DNA of 64,000 nt from Paenibacillus sp. JCM 10914 (GTDB taxonomy: Bacteria > Bacillota > Bacilli > Paenibacillales > Paenibacillaceae): NCBI RefSeq assembly GCF_001315105.1, contig NZ_BAZR01000008.1:120791-184790 (forward strand). Direction: 5' to 3'. A model generated the notes under the pieces. It did not search any database, was not told where the DNA came from, and saw only the letters and a program-made list of their open reading frames with translations. This document shows, piece after piece, positions 8,515 to 16,683 of the stretch (position 1 is the stretch's first letter; every line of letters starts with the position of its first letter). The position numbers and the translations under genes were made by a program.

Positions 8515-9153
8515 ATGGATAAAAGAAAAGCATTGCTGCTTGGCAGCTATACACACCCGAAGTTTCATCCGTTGCAAGGAATCGATAAACAGGTGACACA
8601 TCTGCTCAATGACATGTTTACGGTGCAGTGCACCGAGAATCACAAGATGTTGCATGAGAGTAATCTCTATCCCTATGAGCTATGCATCGCATACAGCGAT
8701 TTATGGGACGAGCGAGTGTCACCGCGCCAAACGGCGGGCCTCTTATCGTACGTCAGCGGCGGCGGCGGTCTGTTGGTCATTCATAATGGCGTGACACTGG
8801 CGAACCGCTACGAGTTGGCACAGCTTATCGGTGCCCGCTTTGATGGCCATCCGCCGATGGAGAAGCTGTATTTCGTTCCGTCCGAGACGGAGCATGATAT
8901 TACGGAAGGCGTGGAGCCGTTCGTGCTGGATGAGGAACCATACCGGTTCGTCTTTGATCCGTTTACCGAGAAGACGGTATTGCTCCATTACGAGTATGAA
9001 GGGAAGCAATGGCCGGCAGCCTGGTGTCATACATATGGTATCGGACGCGTGGTGTTCCTGATGGCAGGCCACCATGAGCCTTCATTCCTGCAACCTCAAT
9101 TGCGTACGTTAATCACCCAGGCGGCCAAGTGGGCCGCGCGCGTTCCCGGCTAA
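8515..9153 (+). CDS. ThuA-like domain protein
   Basis: A 212-residue protein with the ThuA fold, a class I glutamine-amidotransferase-like Rossmann domain. Diagnostic segments are KALLLGSYTHPKFHP at the N-terminus, LLSYVSGGGGLLVIHNG (the turn bearing the nucleophile elbow in relatives, here H-N-G without Cys), LIGARFDGHPPMEKLYFVP and YGIGRVVFLMAGHHEPSF near the end. ThuA proteins were first linked to trehalose use in rhizobia; many Firmicute members have no proven reaction. No sugar gene adjoins it. The start follows AGGAGG at good spacing. It probably shares a transcript with the upstream HemD-like gene, while the two-component genes begin 36 bases downstream. Confidence 0.82.
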   Translation: MDKRKALLLGSYTHPKFHPLQGIDKQVTHLLNDMFTVQCTENHKMLHESNLYPYELCIAYSDLWDERVSPRQTAGLLSYVSGGGGLLVIHNGVTLANRYELAQLIGARFDGHPPMEKLYFVPSETEHDITEGVEPFVLDEEPYRFVFDPFTEKTVLLHYEYEGKQWPAAWCHTYGIGRVVFLMAGHHEPSFLQPQLRTLITQAAKWAARVPG

Positions 9154-9188
9154 TAGGACGTGAGAAATAATCGGTAGGAGGGACGCTT

Positions 9189-9887
9189 GTGGGCGGGAGA
9201 ATCCTGATCGTGGAAGATGAAGAGAAAATATCCCGGTTGTTGGAGATCGAGCTTACGAGTGAGGGCTACCAAGTGACAAAAGCCTTCACCGGACCTGATG
9301 CGCTGGAGGCATACCGCAGCCGGGAAGTAGACTTGATACTGCTGGATGTGATGCTGCCCGGGATGAGCGGGATCGAGCTGCTTCGGCGCATACGCGCCCA
9401 GGATACGCATACCGCCGTGCTGCTGCTAACCGCCAAGGGTTCGGTTGAAGATAAAGTGTCGGGACTTGATCTGGGCGCAAATGATTATATTACCAAGCCG
9501 TTTCAGATTGAGGAACTGCTGGCTAGGATTCGTGCTGCCCTTCGCCTGCAAGGCACCCAACGTATGGAAGAAGTGGAGCAGGGAGAATGGCTTGCGGCTG
9601 CGGACCTGAAGCTGAACGAGCGCACGCGCGAAGTGCTGCGTGACGGAAGGAGCATCGAGCTGACGCCGCGCGAGTTCGATCTGCTGGTTTATTTGCTGAA
9701 GAATAAGCGTCAAGTGCTGAGCCGGGATCAGATTCTGGCAGCCGTATGGGGTTACGACTATTACGGTGATACGAATGTCGTTGACGTCTATATTCGGTAT
9801 GTACGCAAAAAAATCGATCAGGACAGCACGATGGAACTGATTCACACCGTCCGCGGCGTGGGTTATGTGCTGAAGGACAGTCCATGA
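9189..9887 (+). CDS. OmpR-family response regulator (YkoG-like)
   Basis: A 232-residue response regulator. The receiver has an acidic pocket E9-D10, phospho-acceptor D53 in LILLDVMLPG, Thr in LLLTAKG and Lys in YITKPFQIEELLARIR. The C-terminal winged helix reads ELTPREFDLLVYLLKNKRQVLSRDQILAAVWGYDYYGDTNVVDVYIRYVRKKID, OmpR type. The GTG start at 9189 has TAGGAGGG upstream. It overlaps the kinase gene by four bases (ATGA). The order regulator, kinase, PepSY, PepSY resembles B. subtilis ykoGHIJ, so YkoG-like is the best label. The signal is not known. Confidence 0.92.
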   Translation: MGGRILIVEDEEKISRLLEIELTSEGYQVTKAFTGPDALEAYRSREVDLILLDVMLPGMSGIELLRRIRAQDTHTAVLLLTAKGSVEDKVSGLDLGANDYITKPFQIEELLARIRAALRLQGTQRMEEVEQGEWLAAADLKLNERTREVLRDGRSIELTPREFDLLVYLLKNKRQVLSRDQILAAVWGYDYYGDTNVVDVYIRYVRKKIDQDSTMELIHTVRGVGYVLKDSP

Positions 9888-11236
9888 AGCTGAGCAGCAA
9901 GATTCATCTCTATTCCTCCGTGCTGATGGCAATCATCCTGGTCGTGATGAACCTAAGCGTCTATTATGTGTTCAGCAAAATGGCGCTGGACAGCCAGATG
10001 GCGCAAGCGGAAGTGGAGGCATCCAGCATTGCGCAGGGCGTGGCTCGCTCATCTCGGTCCATTCCGATCGGCGATTTGCTGAGAAGCTACGTCCCAGCGA
10101 ATGGGAAGATTCAGTTCGTTCCGGCTGATCCAAGTGCCGGCTCCCCGTCGGTCACTTCGTCCGGAGAGGATATGGAAGAGCTGCGCGTGCCGTACAGCAC
10201 CGATAAACAGGTCCGGCAAATTCAGTACGAAGGGACTCGGTATGTGCTGGTCTCATTGCCCGTCATATGGAACGACGGTACAGTCTCGAACATTCAGATT
10301 TCCAGAAGTCTGGCTGCCACGATGGAGACGCTGCAAGTGCTGCGGATTGTATTGTTGGCCGTAACCGCGATAGCGCTGATTCCGATCATCGTGTCTACCC
10401 GGGTGTTAGGGCGCTTAATTATGCAGCCCATAACCGTCTTAACCCGTACCATGCAGGATATCCGTCACAGCGGACGTTTCAGGCGGATCGAGCTGAAGCA
10501 GAGCTCCAAGGATGAACTGTTCGAGATGGGGTCCGCCTTCAACGATATGATTACGCTGCTGGAGAGCAATTACGCCAAGCAGGAACAGTTCGTGTCCAAT
10601 GCATCCCATGAACTCAAGACACCCCTGACGATCATCGAGAGTTACGCCAGCTTGCTGAAGCGCAGAGGACTTGGTCGACCGGAGCTGTTTCAAGAATCGG
10701 TCGAAGCCATTCATTCCGAGGCGATTCGGATGAAAGAGATGACCGAACAACTGCTGCTTCTGGCACGCAATCCGGAGGATTGGCAGGTGGAGATGGAGCG
10801 AGTGGATCTGGTCGCCTTAACCAAGTCCTCGGCCAAGGCGTTCCATGACGCATACAATCGTCAGGTCGAGGTGAAAGCCGAAGCGACGATGATGGGTTGG
10901 ACCGACAGCCGGAGGCTCAAACAGCTGTTATTCATTTTGCTTGATAATGCTCTCAAATACAGTGATGAGTTGATCGTGATCGAGGTGGTAAGGAAGCAGT
11001 CGGAAATTCATGTTCAGATCACGGACCGGGGGATCGGGATTCCCAGAGACGAACTTGAACGTGTCTTTGATCGTTTTTATCGGGTGGATGAAGCGCGAAG
11101 TCGCCGGGGAGGCGGTGCCGGTCTTGGCTTATCTTTGGCGCTAGATATCGCACAAGCCATCTCCGCGCAGATTGAACTCGATAGTTTGCCGGGGGTGGGT
11201 ACGACGGCAACGATTCGAATCCAAGCGGCACCATGA
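9884..11236 (+). CDS. Two-component sensor histidine kinase (YkoH-like)
   Basis: A 450-residue membrane kinase. Helix 1 (IHLYSSVLMAIILVVMNLSVYYV) and helix 2 (LQVLRIVLLAVTAIALIPIIVSTRV) flank an extracytoplasmic sensor of roughly 120 residues. HAMP follows, then HisKA with phospho-acceptor His in SNASHELKTPLTIIESYASLL and the ATPase motifs: LLDNALKYS (N-box), DRGIGIP (G1), FDRFYRVDEAR (F-box) and GGAGLGLSLA (G2). It starts by ATGA overlap with the regulator gene, so the two are translationally coupled. Secreted PepSY proteins encoded next door may act in the same extracytoplasmic pathway. Confidence 0.93.
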   Translation: MKLSSKIHLYSSVLMAIILVVMNLSVYYVFSKMALDSQMAQAEVEASSIAQGVARSSRSIPIGDLLRSYVPANGKIQFVPADPSAGSPSVTSSGEDMEELRVPYSTDKQVRQIQYEGTRYVLVSLPVIWNDGTVSNIQISRSLAATMETLQVLRIVLLAVTAIALIPIIVSTRVLGRLIMQPITVLTRTMQDIRHSGRFRRIELKQSSKDELFEMGSAFNDMITLLESNYAKQEQFVSNASHELKTPLTIIESYASLLKRRGLGRPELFQESVEAIHSEAIRMKEMTEQLLLLARNPEDWQVEMERVDLVALTKSSAKAFHDAYNRQVEVKAEATMMGWTDSRRLKQLLFILLDNALKYSDELIVIEVVRKQSEIHVQITDRGIGIPRDELERVFDRFYRVDEARSRRGGGAGLGLSLALDIAQAISAQIELDSLPGVGTTATIRIQAAP

Positions 11237-11318
11237 ACGAATATGCCGTTTCTCATCGAATTCTAACCATGGTGCGATATACTGACCCCGTAAGCCACAA
11301 TGTACCTGAGGTGATAGA

Positions 11319-11939
11319 ATGCGCAATAAAATCGGTTTGATACTAGGATCGGTTCTGGTCGCTGCCGGACTTATCGTCACAGCCGCCTTGTGGAATCCGC
11401 TGGGTAGCACTACAACGGCCCTGTCTTCAGATGAGGCTGTGGAACATGTGTTGGGTCAGTACGATGGCGAGGTCATGGAGACGGTAAGAGAAGGCGATGC
11501 GTATCGGTTGGTGCTTCAGTCGGAGACGGGGCGTTATGAGCTGCGGGTCGATGCCTATACAGGCGGGATGGTCTCCATTAACCAGCTCTCGGCAGCCGAA
11601 CCGGAACCAGATACGGGCCTTGAGCCTAATCCTGATTCTGAAGGGCCTGTAAATCAACCTGATTCAGCCGAAGGGCCGACCGAAGGTGCACCGGGGGACC
11701 CGAAAGATCCGGGTGCAGCGGATTTTCCGACTACCATGATCACGAAGGAACAAGCCGTGAAACTGTCACTGGAGAAAGTAGCGGGAACGATCGAAGACGT
11801 GGAATACCGCGAGAGTAAGCGAAGTCGATATTATCTCGTGGAAATTGAGCAGGCTGACGGACGAGAGGCTACGGTTCAGGTTCACGCGATCACCGGCGAG
11901 ATCATGTCGCTCACCTGGGACGATGAGGATAATGACTGA
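11319..11939 (+). CDS. Membrane-anchored PepSY-domain protein
   Basis: A 206-residue protein with an N-terminal signal/anchor helix (IGLILGSVLVAAGLIVTAALW) and an exported region containing two PepSY-like units separated by a Pro/Glu/Asp-rich linker of about 50 residues (PEPDTGLEPNPDSEG onward). The second unit is the clearer: TKEQAVKLSLEKVAG...RYYLVEIEQADGREATVQVHAITGEIMSLTWDDED. PepSY domains are thought to modulate peptidases or sensors at the cell surface; no enzyme motif is present. It begins 83 bases after the kinase gene with GAGGTGA before ATG. The place next to the two-component pair matches B. subtilis ykoI/ykoJ. Confidence 0.82.
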   Translation: MRNKIGLILGSVLVAAGLIVTAALWNPLGSTTTALSSDEAVEHVLGQYDGEVMETVREGDAYRLVLQSETGRYELRVDAYTGGMVSINQLSAAEPEPDTGLEPNPDSEGPVNQPDSAEGPTEGAPGDPKDPGAADFPTTMITKEQAVKLSLEKVAGTIEDVEYRESKRSRYYLVEIEQADGREATVQVHAITGEIMSLTWDDEDND

Positions 11940-12060
11940 TTATTTTAGATTCAGCTTCTCATGATTCTCATCGTTTTCTAATCTTGCTCTTCATTCACTC
12001 TCATGTTTGCCGGTTATATTGAAGTTGTACGAATAACCGAGAGAACATAGGAGGCGTTAC

Positions 12061-12660
12061 ATGATGAGGCAAAAAATGTGGTGGGCAGGTGCGTTGACGG
12101 TTGTTATCGCTGCCAGCGGAATCTATGGATATAACGCGGTGCAAGCGGCGGGGGCTGGTTCGACACCAGCAACTGGCAATCAACATGCAGCGACTCAGAC
12201 GGATACGAGTGGACAGACTTTAATCGGGATGGAGAAGGCAGAGCAGCTAGCCTTGGCCGAAGCGAAGGGCCAGGTGGAGAGCATTGAACTTGACCGCAAA
12301 CGCGGCAAGCTTGTATACGAGGTTGACATCCAGCAAGACAACCAGGATGTAGATGTGTGGATCGATGCCTATACTGGCCAATCGCTGGGGATGAAGGTTG
12401 ACCGTGATGATGACGATGACCGTGATTCTGTGCCGGGTAATCTGATCAATGCCAGCCGGGCTGCTCATATTGCGGTGCAGCACGCCAAGGGCGGAACCGC
12501 CGTTGACGTGGATCTGGACCGAGAAGATGATGGGCGCTGGGTTTACGAAGTGGACGTCAAGCATGCCAATGGTGAGACTGAGGTTGAGATCGATGCCGTG
12601 AGCGGCAAGGTGCTGAAGGCGGAATATGATAAATTGGATGACGATCATGATGATGATTGA
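12061..12660 (+). CDS. Secreted acidic PepSY-repeat protein
   Basis: A 199-residue exported protein. A signal peptide (WWAGALTVVIAASGIYGYNAVQA) ends at a plausible AxA-type site. Two PepSY units follow: MEKAEQLALAEAKGQVESIELDRKRGKLVYEVDIQQ...VWIDAYTGQSLG and NASRAAHIAVQHAKGGTAVDVDLDREDDGRWVYEVDVKHANGETEVEIDAVSGKVLK. An Asp-rich linker (D-R-D-D-D-D-D-R-D) and an Asp/His-rich tail may bind cations, which is inference. The start has AGGAGG upstream, and a strong terminator follows the stop. It is probably the last gene of the YkoGH-like unit, or has its own promoter in the 120-base gap. Confidence 0.83.
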   Translation: MMRQKMWWAGALTVVIAASGIYGYNAVQAAGAGSTPATGNQHAATQTDTSGQTLIGMEKAEQLALAEAKGQVESIELDRKRGKLVYEVDIQQDNQDVDVWIDAYTGQSLGMKVDRDDDDDRDSVPGNLINASRAAHIAVQHAKGGTAVDVDLDREDDGRWVYEVDVKHANGETEVEIDAVSGKVLKAEYDKLDDDHDDD

Positions 12661-12661
12661 G

Positions 12662-12699
12662 GCGAATGGCCGGGAAACTCCCCGGCCTTCGCTTTTTTT
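12662..12699 (+). terminator. Rho-independent terminator after PepSY gene
   Basis: GGCCGGG and CCCGGCC arms around a short AAACTC-type loop, extended by a CGAA/TTCG closing stem, then GCTTTTTTTA. A textbook terminator closing the two-component/PepSY region. Confidence 0.9.
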
Positions 12700-12849
12700 A
12701 TGTCGATATGCTACATATTCCAAGTCGTATCCGGGGAACGCTAAATCGAGAGTTTATTCATACTTAGAGCAGCAAGTGTCCAAGGGTAGATGTTTTTATG
12801 ATCGCAAAAGGGTATAATGGAACGAAGAATTGACCGGGAGGGATATACC

Positions 12850-13167
12850 GTGAGTGATCTTTTCAAGAAAGCTTTCTCGTTAGGAGTGGGCCTTACCGTC
12901 GTCAGCAAGGAAAAAGTGGAGAAAATCGTGGATGATCTGGTGAAACGCGGGGAACTCGCCCCCGCTGAATCCAAGGCGTTCGTCGACCGGCTTGTCGAAC
13001 GCGGCGAGGAGGAGCAGTCCCAGATCAAGACTTACATCTATGAGCAGGTCGGACGTGTGCTGGCTGAACTGGATGTACCTAAAGAAAGCGATGTTGCCAG
13101 CCTTGAGCAGCGCATCGCCGCACTTGAGAAGAAGGTTGTAGAACTCGAAGGACTGCAGCAGGAGTAG
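12850..13167 (+). CDS. Phasin-like coiled-coil protein
   Basis: A 105-residue soluble protein resembling the short phasin / polyhydroxyalkanoate-granule-associated family found in many bacilli. It opens SDLFKKAFSLGVGLTVVSKEKVEKIVDDLVKRGELAPAESKAFVDRLVERGEEE and ends in a predicted coiled coil (VASLEQRIAALEKKVVELEGL). GTG 12850 is preferred because GGGAGGG lies eight bases upstream; the frame is open further upstream, but that part covers the promoter, including TATAAT at 12813-12818. It lies two bases before the AarF-like kinase gene, a common pairing, so the two proteins probably act together at a membrane or granule surface. No PHA synthase gene is in the window, so a storage role is not supported here. 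Confidence 0.78.
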   Translation: MSDLFKKAFSLGVGLTVVSKEKVEKIVDDLVKRGELAPAESKAFVDRLVERGEEEQSQIKTYIYEQVGRVLAELDVPKESDVASLEQRIAALEKKVVELEGLQQE

Positions 13168-13169
13168 AT

Positions 13170-14840
13170 ATGGCGGTCCGTATAAGACATGCCGGACGTT
13201 ACCGGGAAATCGCCATGGCGCTGATGCGTCATGGCTTTGGTTATATGGTGGAGGAGATGGGGTTATTCTATTTCCTGTCGTTGCCTGTGCGATGGAATGC
13301 AAGAGAACAGGTAGAGACGGTGACTTTGGGCGAGCGAATACGCAGGGTGCTGGAGGATTTAGGCCCCGCCTTCGTGAAGCTGGGTCAGCTGGCAAGCACG
13401 AGATCCGATCTGCTGCCTGACCATATCATCGAGGAGTTGGCCAAGCTGCAGGAGCGGGTTCCTCCTTTTTCATCGACCAGTGCGAAGGAGATTATCGAGC
13501 AGGAATGGGGCATGCCTGTTCATGAAGCATTGCTTGAATTCGCGGAGGAGCCGCTGGCCGCGGCGTCCATCGGTCAGGTTCATACGGGTAGGCTGAAATC
13601 AGGCGAACGCGTGGCTATCAAGATTCAGCGTCCCGGTGTGACGCGAATGATCGGCCGTGACCTTGAGATATTGAGGGATCTGATCGCCGTAGCGGGTCGG
13701 CATTTTGAGTGGGTCGCGCTATATCAAGTCGATCGCATTGTGGATGAATTTGCAAGGGCGATGATGGCCGAACTGGACTATAGTCATGAGGCCCGCAACG
13801 CCGAGAAGATGGCAGCACAGCTAAACGAGCATGACTTCATCCATATCCCGCATATTTATTGGGATTACACATCAGCGAGAGTCATTACGATGGAATATGC
13901 CGAAGGTCTGACGCTCGGCAAGAGGGAGGAGCTGTTAGCCAAGGGCCACAGCCTGAAAGCGATAGCGGGGCATTTAATCGATGGCATGCTGCAGCAGATT
14001 TTTCTCGACGGCTTCTTCCATGCCGATCCTCACCCGGGCAATCTGTTGGTGAGGGAGGACGGAACGCTGGTTTTCCTTGATTTTGGCTTGGTTGGATACT
14101 TGAGCGAAGATATGAAGGAACATCTATCAGGCCTGATTATCGCGCTTATTCGTCGCAATTCGGAAGGGATGATCCGTTCCATCTCCAAGATGGGCCTGAT
14201 CCCGGAGGATTGCGATATGGACGCCCTGCGTGCAGATCTGGACAAATTGCGCGGGGAGTATTATGATATCCCCTTCTCCCAAGTACGGATCGGTAAAGCG
14301 TTAACCGATCTGTTCGCGGTCGCCCAGCGTCATCATATCCTATTGCCGCCGGACCTGACGCTGCTCGGCAAATCGCTGTTGACCTTGGAAGGGGTTATTG
14401 AAATGCTGGACCCGAGCATCAGCATTGTGGATATGGCGGAGCCGTTTGGCCGCAAGCTCTTGAAGCAGCGATATAACACGAGCCGAATCGGCAGGAAGGT
14501 ACTGGATGGCCTCACCGGGCTTGCGGAGAGTCTGCTTGATCTGCCAGGTCAGGCCAGACAGTTGTCGGCCTTAATCAACAAAGGCAAGCTGCGTGTGGAG
14601 ATCAGCTTACCGGAGTTGCACTCCCTCATGCGGAAGATGGATCAGATCAGCAATCGCCTTTCTTTCAGCATTGTACTGCTCTCTTTCAGCATTATCATGG
14701 TTGGGCTGATTATCGGTTCTTCGTTGAGTCATGAGACGATGATGCTATGGAACTTCCCCGTTATCGAGGCAGGGCTGATTATCGCTTTGCTGATGGTTAT
14801 ATGGCTGTTATATGCAATTTTTAAATCCGGCAGGTTCTAG
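13170..14840 (+). CDS. ABC1/AarF/UbiB-family atypical kinase
   Basis: A 556-residue member of the UbiB/ADCK family of atypical kinase-like ATPases. Visible hallmarks are the KxGQ motif in FVKLGQLASTRSDLLP, the Ala-rich nucleotide loop AAASIGQVH that replaces the kinase P-loop, the Lys of VAIKIQRPG, the catalytic-loop segment FHADPHPGNLLV and the metal-binding FLDFGLVG. Two C-terminal membrane helices (FSIVLLSFSIIMVGLIIGSSL and AGLIIALLMVIWLLYAIF) anchor it. Relatives support ubiquinone or other isoprenoid lipid metabolism; the substrate in menaquinone-using Firmicutes is unknown. It follows the phasin-like gene by two bases and probably shares its transcript. Confidence 0.92.
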   Translation: MAVRIRHAGRYREIAMALMRHGFGYMVEEMGLFYFLSLPVRWNAREQVETVTLGERIRRVLEDLGPAFVKLGQLASTRSDLLPDHIIEELAKLQERVPPFSSTSAKEIIEQEWGMPVHEALLEFAEEPLAAASIGQVHTGRLKSGERVAIKIQRPGVTRMIGRDLEILRDLIAVAGRHFEWVALYQVDRIVDEFARAMMAELDYSHEARNAEKMAAQLNEHDFIHIPHIYWDYTSARVITMEYAEGLTLGKREELLAKGHSLKAIAGHLIDGMLQQIFLDGFFHADPHPGNLLVREDGTLVFLDFGLVGYLSEDMKEHLSGLIIALIRRNSEGMIRSISKMGLIPEDCDMDALRADLDKLRGEYYDIPFSQVRIGKALTDLFAVAQRHHILLPPDLTLLGKSLLTLEGVIEMLDPSISIVDMAEPFGRKLLKQRYNTSRIGRKVLDGLTGLAESLLDLPGQARQLSALINKGKLRVEISLPELHSLMRKMDQISNRLSFSIVLLSFSIIMVGLIIGSSLSHETMMLWNFPVIEAGLIIALLMVIWLLYAIFKSGRF

Positions 14841-14877
14841 CCGGTGAGTATACTAATAATTAAATGAGGTGGAACGC

Positions 14878-16371
14878 TTGCCTAACTTTCAACAACTGGG
14901 CGTAGACGAGCAACGAGTAAAGAAATTGAAAGAACAAGGAATCGCCGTACCGACACCGGTGCAGACGGAGAGTATTCCGTTGCTGCTGGACGGTAAGGAT
15001 GTCATCGCGCGTGCCCGCACCGGGACAGGCAAGACGCTGGCATTCATGCTGCCCATCTTGCAGCGCATCGACCCGAAACGGGCATATCCGCAAGCGCTGA
15101 TTATCGCTCCGACACGGGAGTTGGCACTGCAAATTACGGAAGAAGCCAAGAAATTAACCGCCGGTGAGCCGGATGGGATTAAGATACTGGCCGTTTATGG
15201 CGGTCAGGACGTCGAGAAGCAGCTGCGTAAGCTTGAAGGCGGACGTCACCTGATTATCGGTACGCCCGGCCGTCTGCTGGATCATTTGCGACGTGGCACG
15301 CTGGAACTCGGCGGCGTGAAGCAGCTCGTCCTTGACGAGGCGGATCAGATGCTGCATATGGGCTTTCTGGACGAGGTAGAAGCGCTTATTCATGCACTGC
15401 CTTACCGTCGTCAGACGATGTTATTCTCGGCTACGATGCCAGCGGGTGTAAAGCAGCTTGCCGGCAATTATATGAATCAACCGGCGGATATCGTCATTAA
15501 GGGAGCTTCCCCGATACCGCTGGAGCAAATCAAGCAGGTGGTGGTGGAATGCACAGATCGCAGCAAACAGGATGCGCTGCGTTCCATGATCGAGGAATAT
15601 CGTCCGTTTCTGGCGATCATCTTCTGTCGTACGAAGCGCAGAGCCTCTACCTTGAATGAAGCGCTGCTTGCCCATGGTTACCAATCGGACGAGCTTCACG
15701 GCGATCTGTCCCAGGCGAAGCGGGAAGCGGTAATGAAGCGGTTCCGCGAAGCGAAGCTGCAGTTGCTCGTGGCTACCGATGTAGCGGCCAGAGGACTGGA
15801 CGTTGAAGGCGTCACCCACGTCTTCAACTATGATATGCCGCATGATGTGGAGAGCTATATTCACCGTATCGGACGCACGGGTCGTGCCGGAGGCAACGGT
15901 ATGGCGATTACGTTTGCAGCAGGCAAGGACTTGAACGATTTACAGCGCATTGAAGAGGGGATCTCTCTGAGGCTGAAGCGGGTTCGGTATGATTCCCATG
16001 CAGGGAATCTTAGGGAATCATCGGGAGGGTTCGGCCGGGAATCCGGGCGTACATCGAAAGCGAGAAAGGTCACGGCTCTGGAAACGGATAACGAACGTGG
16101 TCAAGCCAGAGCACGCGGGGAGAGAGGGACAGGTTCCGGCCGAGCCCGCAGCGGCCCTTCGACCGGCAATCGCAGTGAGGCAGGCCGGGCGCGCGATGAG
16201 AAGCCACGCCGTGAAGGACGCAGCTCCGGGCGTGCCGGCAGTCGAACCGTCGCAGTCAGCAGTGAAGGGCGCAGCAGTAAGAATAGTACAGGCCAACGCG
16301 GCGGACGCAACAGCGACAGAAGCCATTCGAAAGGACAGGGCGGGGGACGACGAGGTCGTGGCCGTTCTTAG
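14878..16371 (+). CDS. DEAD-box ATP-dependent RNA helicase with RG/S-rich tail
   Basis: About 497 residues. Helicase motifs are in order: Q motif (FQQLG and PTPVQTESIPLLL), I ARTGTGKT, Ia PTRELA, Ib TPGRLLDHL, II DEAD, III SAT, IV FCRTKRRA, V ATDVAARGLDV and VI HRIGRTGRAG. The last 130 residues are low complexity, rich in Arg, Gly and Ser, typical of RNA-binding tails that act in cold-shock helicases and ribosome assembly. TTG 14878 is chosen because TGAGGTGG lies just upstream; the in-frame GTG at 14869 is inside that Shine-Dalgarno. It follows the AarF-like gene by 37 bases. Confidence 0.93.
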   Translation: MPNFQQLGVDEQRVKKLKEQGIAVPTPVQTESIPLLLDGKDVIARARTGTGKTLAFMLPILQRIDPKRAYPQALIIAPTRELALQITEEAKKLTAGEPDGIKILAVYGGQDVEKQLRKLEGGRHLIIGTPGRLLDHLRRGTLELGGVKQLVLDEADQMLHMGFLDEVEALIHALPYRRQTMLFSATMPAGVKQLAGNYMNQPADIVIKGASPIPLEQIKQVVVECTDRSKQDALRSMIEEYRPFLAIIFCRTKRRASTLNEALLAHGYQSDELHGDLSQAKREAVMKRFREAKLQLLVATDVAARGLDVEGVTHVFNYDMPHDVESYIHRIGRTGRAGGNGMAITFAAGKDLNDLQRIEEGISLRLKRVRYDSHAGNLRESSGGFGRESGRTSKARKVTALETDNERGQARARGERGTGSGRARSGPSTGNRSEAGRARDEKPRREGRSSGRAGSRTVAVSSEGRSSKNSTGQRGGRNSDRSHSKGQGGGRRGRGRS

Positions 16372-16468
16372 TCAATAACCAACAAGTTAGTATCTCCTGA
16401 TTCATTTTTGGACAACGCGGTTAAGTACATTAACGTTACCTAGTCCATGACATGGAGGCGTTTATCTT

Positions 16469-16573
16469 ATGTCTGAACATCATCATGTCGTTCATAAAGA
16501 CGGTGTACTTGATCTGAGCAGGGTAAATGAAGCGTTTGATGAAGCTGGCGCTCAGAACCGGACGGCACAGTAA
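16469..16573 (+). CDS. Small 34-residue protein of unknown function
   Basis: ATG 16469 is preceded by GGAGG with a ten-base spacing and the frame runs 34 codons to TAA 16571-16573. The peptide begins MSEHHHVVHKDGVLDLSRV and continues with an acidic, helix-prone segment. A clean terminator starts 23 bases after the stop, so this is a complete single-gene unit. The good ribosome site plus the terminator support real translation. No family is recognised; the HHH cluster could bind metal, which is speculation. Confidence 0.6.
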   Translation: MSEHHHVVHKDGVLDLSRVNEAFDEAGAQNRTAQ

Positions 16574-16596
16574 GGTGAAGATGGAGAATGATATGT

Positions 16597-16633
16597 CCTT
16601 CCCCGGCCGAATGCTTCGGGGAGGGATTTTTTT
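16597..16633 (+). terminator. Rho-independent terminator after small protein gene
   Basis: CCTTCCCCG pairs with CGGGGAGGG (one G-T pair) around a 12-base loop, followed by ATTTTTTT. Confidence 0.88.
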
Positions 16634-16683
16634 GGGTTCTCGACTTCATGTACATAATCGCGAAGGGGGAGGGTGTTGCCTGC

